Below are positions 63,988 to 64,000 of a stretch of DNA of 64,000 bases, piece by piece. The notes beneath the pieces are model-generated. The model had not been told where the DNA came from and searched no databases. It saw nothing but the letters and a program-made list of their open reading frames with translations. The DNA lies in the NCBI RefSeq assembly GCF_018129085.1, contig NZ_JAAGBB010000003.1, positions 178,421 to 242,420 of the forward strand, written 5' to 3'. The stretch comes from Plastoroseomonas hellenica (GTDB taxonomy: Bacteria; Pseudomonadota; Alphaproteobacteria; Acetobacterales; Acetobacteraceae). The position numbers and the translations under genes were made by a program. Within the stretch, counting starts at the first letter, position 1. Each line of letters opens with the position of its first letter.

Positions 63988-64000
63988 TCTCCTTGTTTTG

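Overview
The window is very GC-rich, densely packed bacterial chromosome. Gene content points to an alphaproteobacterium, most likely an Acetobacteraceae (Roseomonas-like) environmental heterotroph. It has a minCDE locus, three complete TRAP transporters, orphan Bug-type and NMT1/THI5-like solute receptors, a dipeptide-type ABC importer, hydantoinase/oxoprolinase genes and many SDRs. The assignment rests on gene content and intergenic repeat style, not on a marker gene. I saw no rRNA, tRNA, CRISPR array, prophage or intact transposase.

Layout. 1-5.7 kb: the 3' end of an NMT1-like receptor gene, then minC-minD-minE on the minus strand, then a four-gene plus-strand operon (second NMT1-like receptor, thioesterase, D-2-hydroxyacid dehydrogenase, kynurenine-formamidase-like hydrolase). 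5.67-5.88 kb: structured intergenic repeat, copy A. 5.9-12.6 kb: an M20 amidohydrolase divergent from a Bug receptor plus RidA, facing a CMD/ThDP-enzyme/3-hydroxyacyl-CoA dehydrogenase/SDR operon. 12.7-14.6 kb: a three-module EAL-CBS-GGDEF protein. 14.7-22.1 kb: a TRAP transporter followed by hydantoinase A and B and a MaoC hydratase, with a small palindromic repeat between the two halves. 22.2-23.2 kb: a secreted metallophosphoesterase.

23.3-28.2 kb is a tightly coupled queuosine operon (queA-tgt-queF-queG-queC and a VUT-family precursor transporter), followed by an MBL-fold protein and a TIGR02594-like cell-wall hydrolase homologue whose usual nucleophilic cysteine is serine. 29.8-40.4 kb is one nine-gene minus-strand operon: class II aldolase, YtcJ-type amidohydrolase, DppB, DppC, receptor, second amidohydrolase, DppD, DppF and an iron alcohol dehydrogenase. 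It looks like an uptake-plus-catabolism unit for an unknown amide or N-heterocyclic compound.

40.6-47.98 kb: a GlcG/HbpS-like secreted protein, a DMT exporter, a second thioesterase, an RraA-like aldolase coupled to a small secreted protein, a 61-residue protein, a second TRAP system and an SDR. 48.0-52.8 kb: the conserved prkA-yeaH-spoVR stress module with a roughly 300-bp upstream region. 53.1-57.7 kb: an SDR, a third TRAP system and a TauD-like dioxygenase. 57.8-61.6 kb: a minus-strand operon of a second TauD-like enzyme, a fumarylacetoacetase-family hydrolase, a Bug receptor and an Ldh-family oxidoreductase, divergent from a DadA-like oxidase and an SDR.

The window ends with copy B of the structured repeat, inverted relative to copy A, and two tandem 17-bp repeats that resemble the end of an insertion sequence. 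Copies A and B differ at several paired positions yet keep their helices. This covariation is the most interesting signal in the window.
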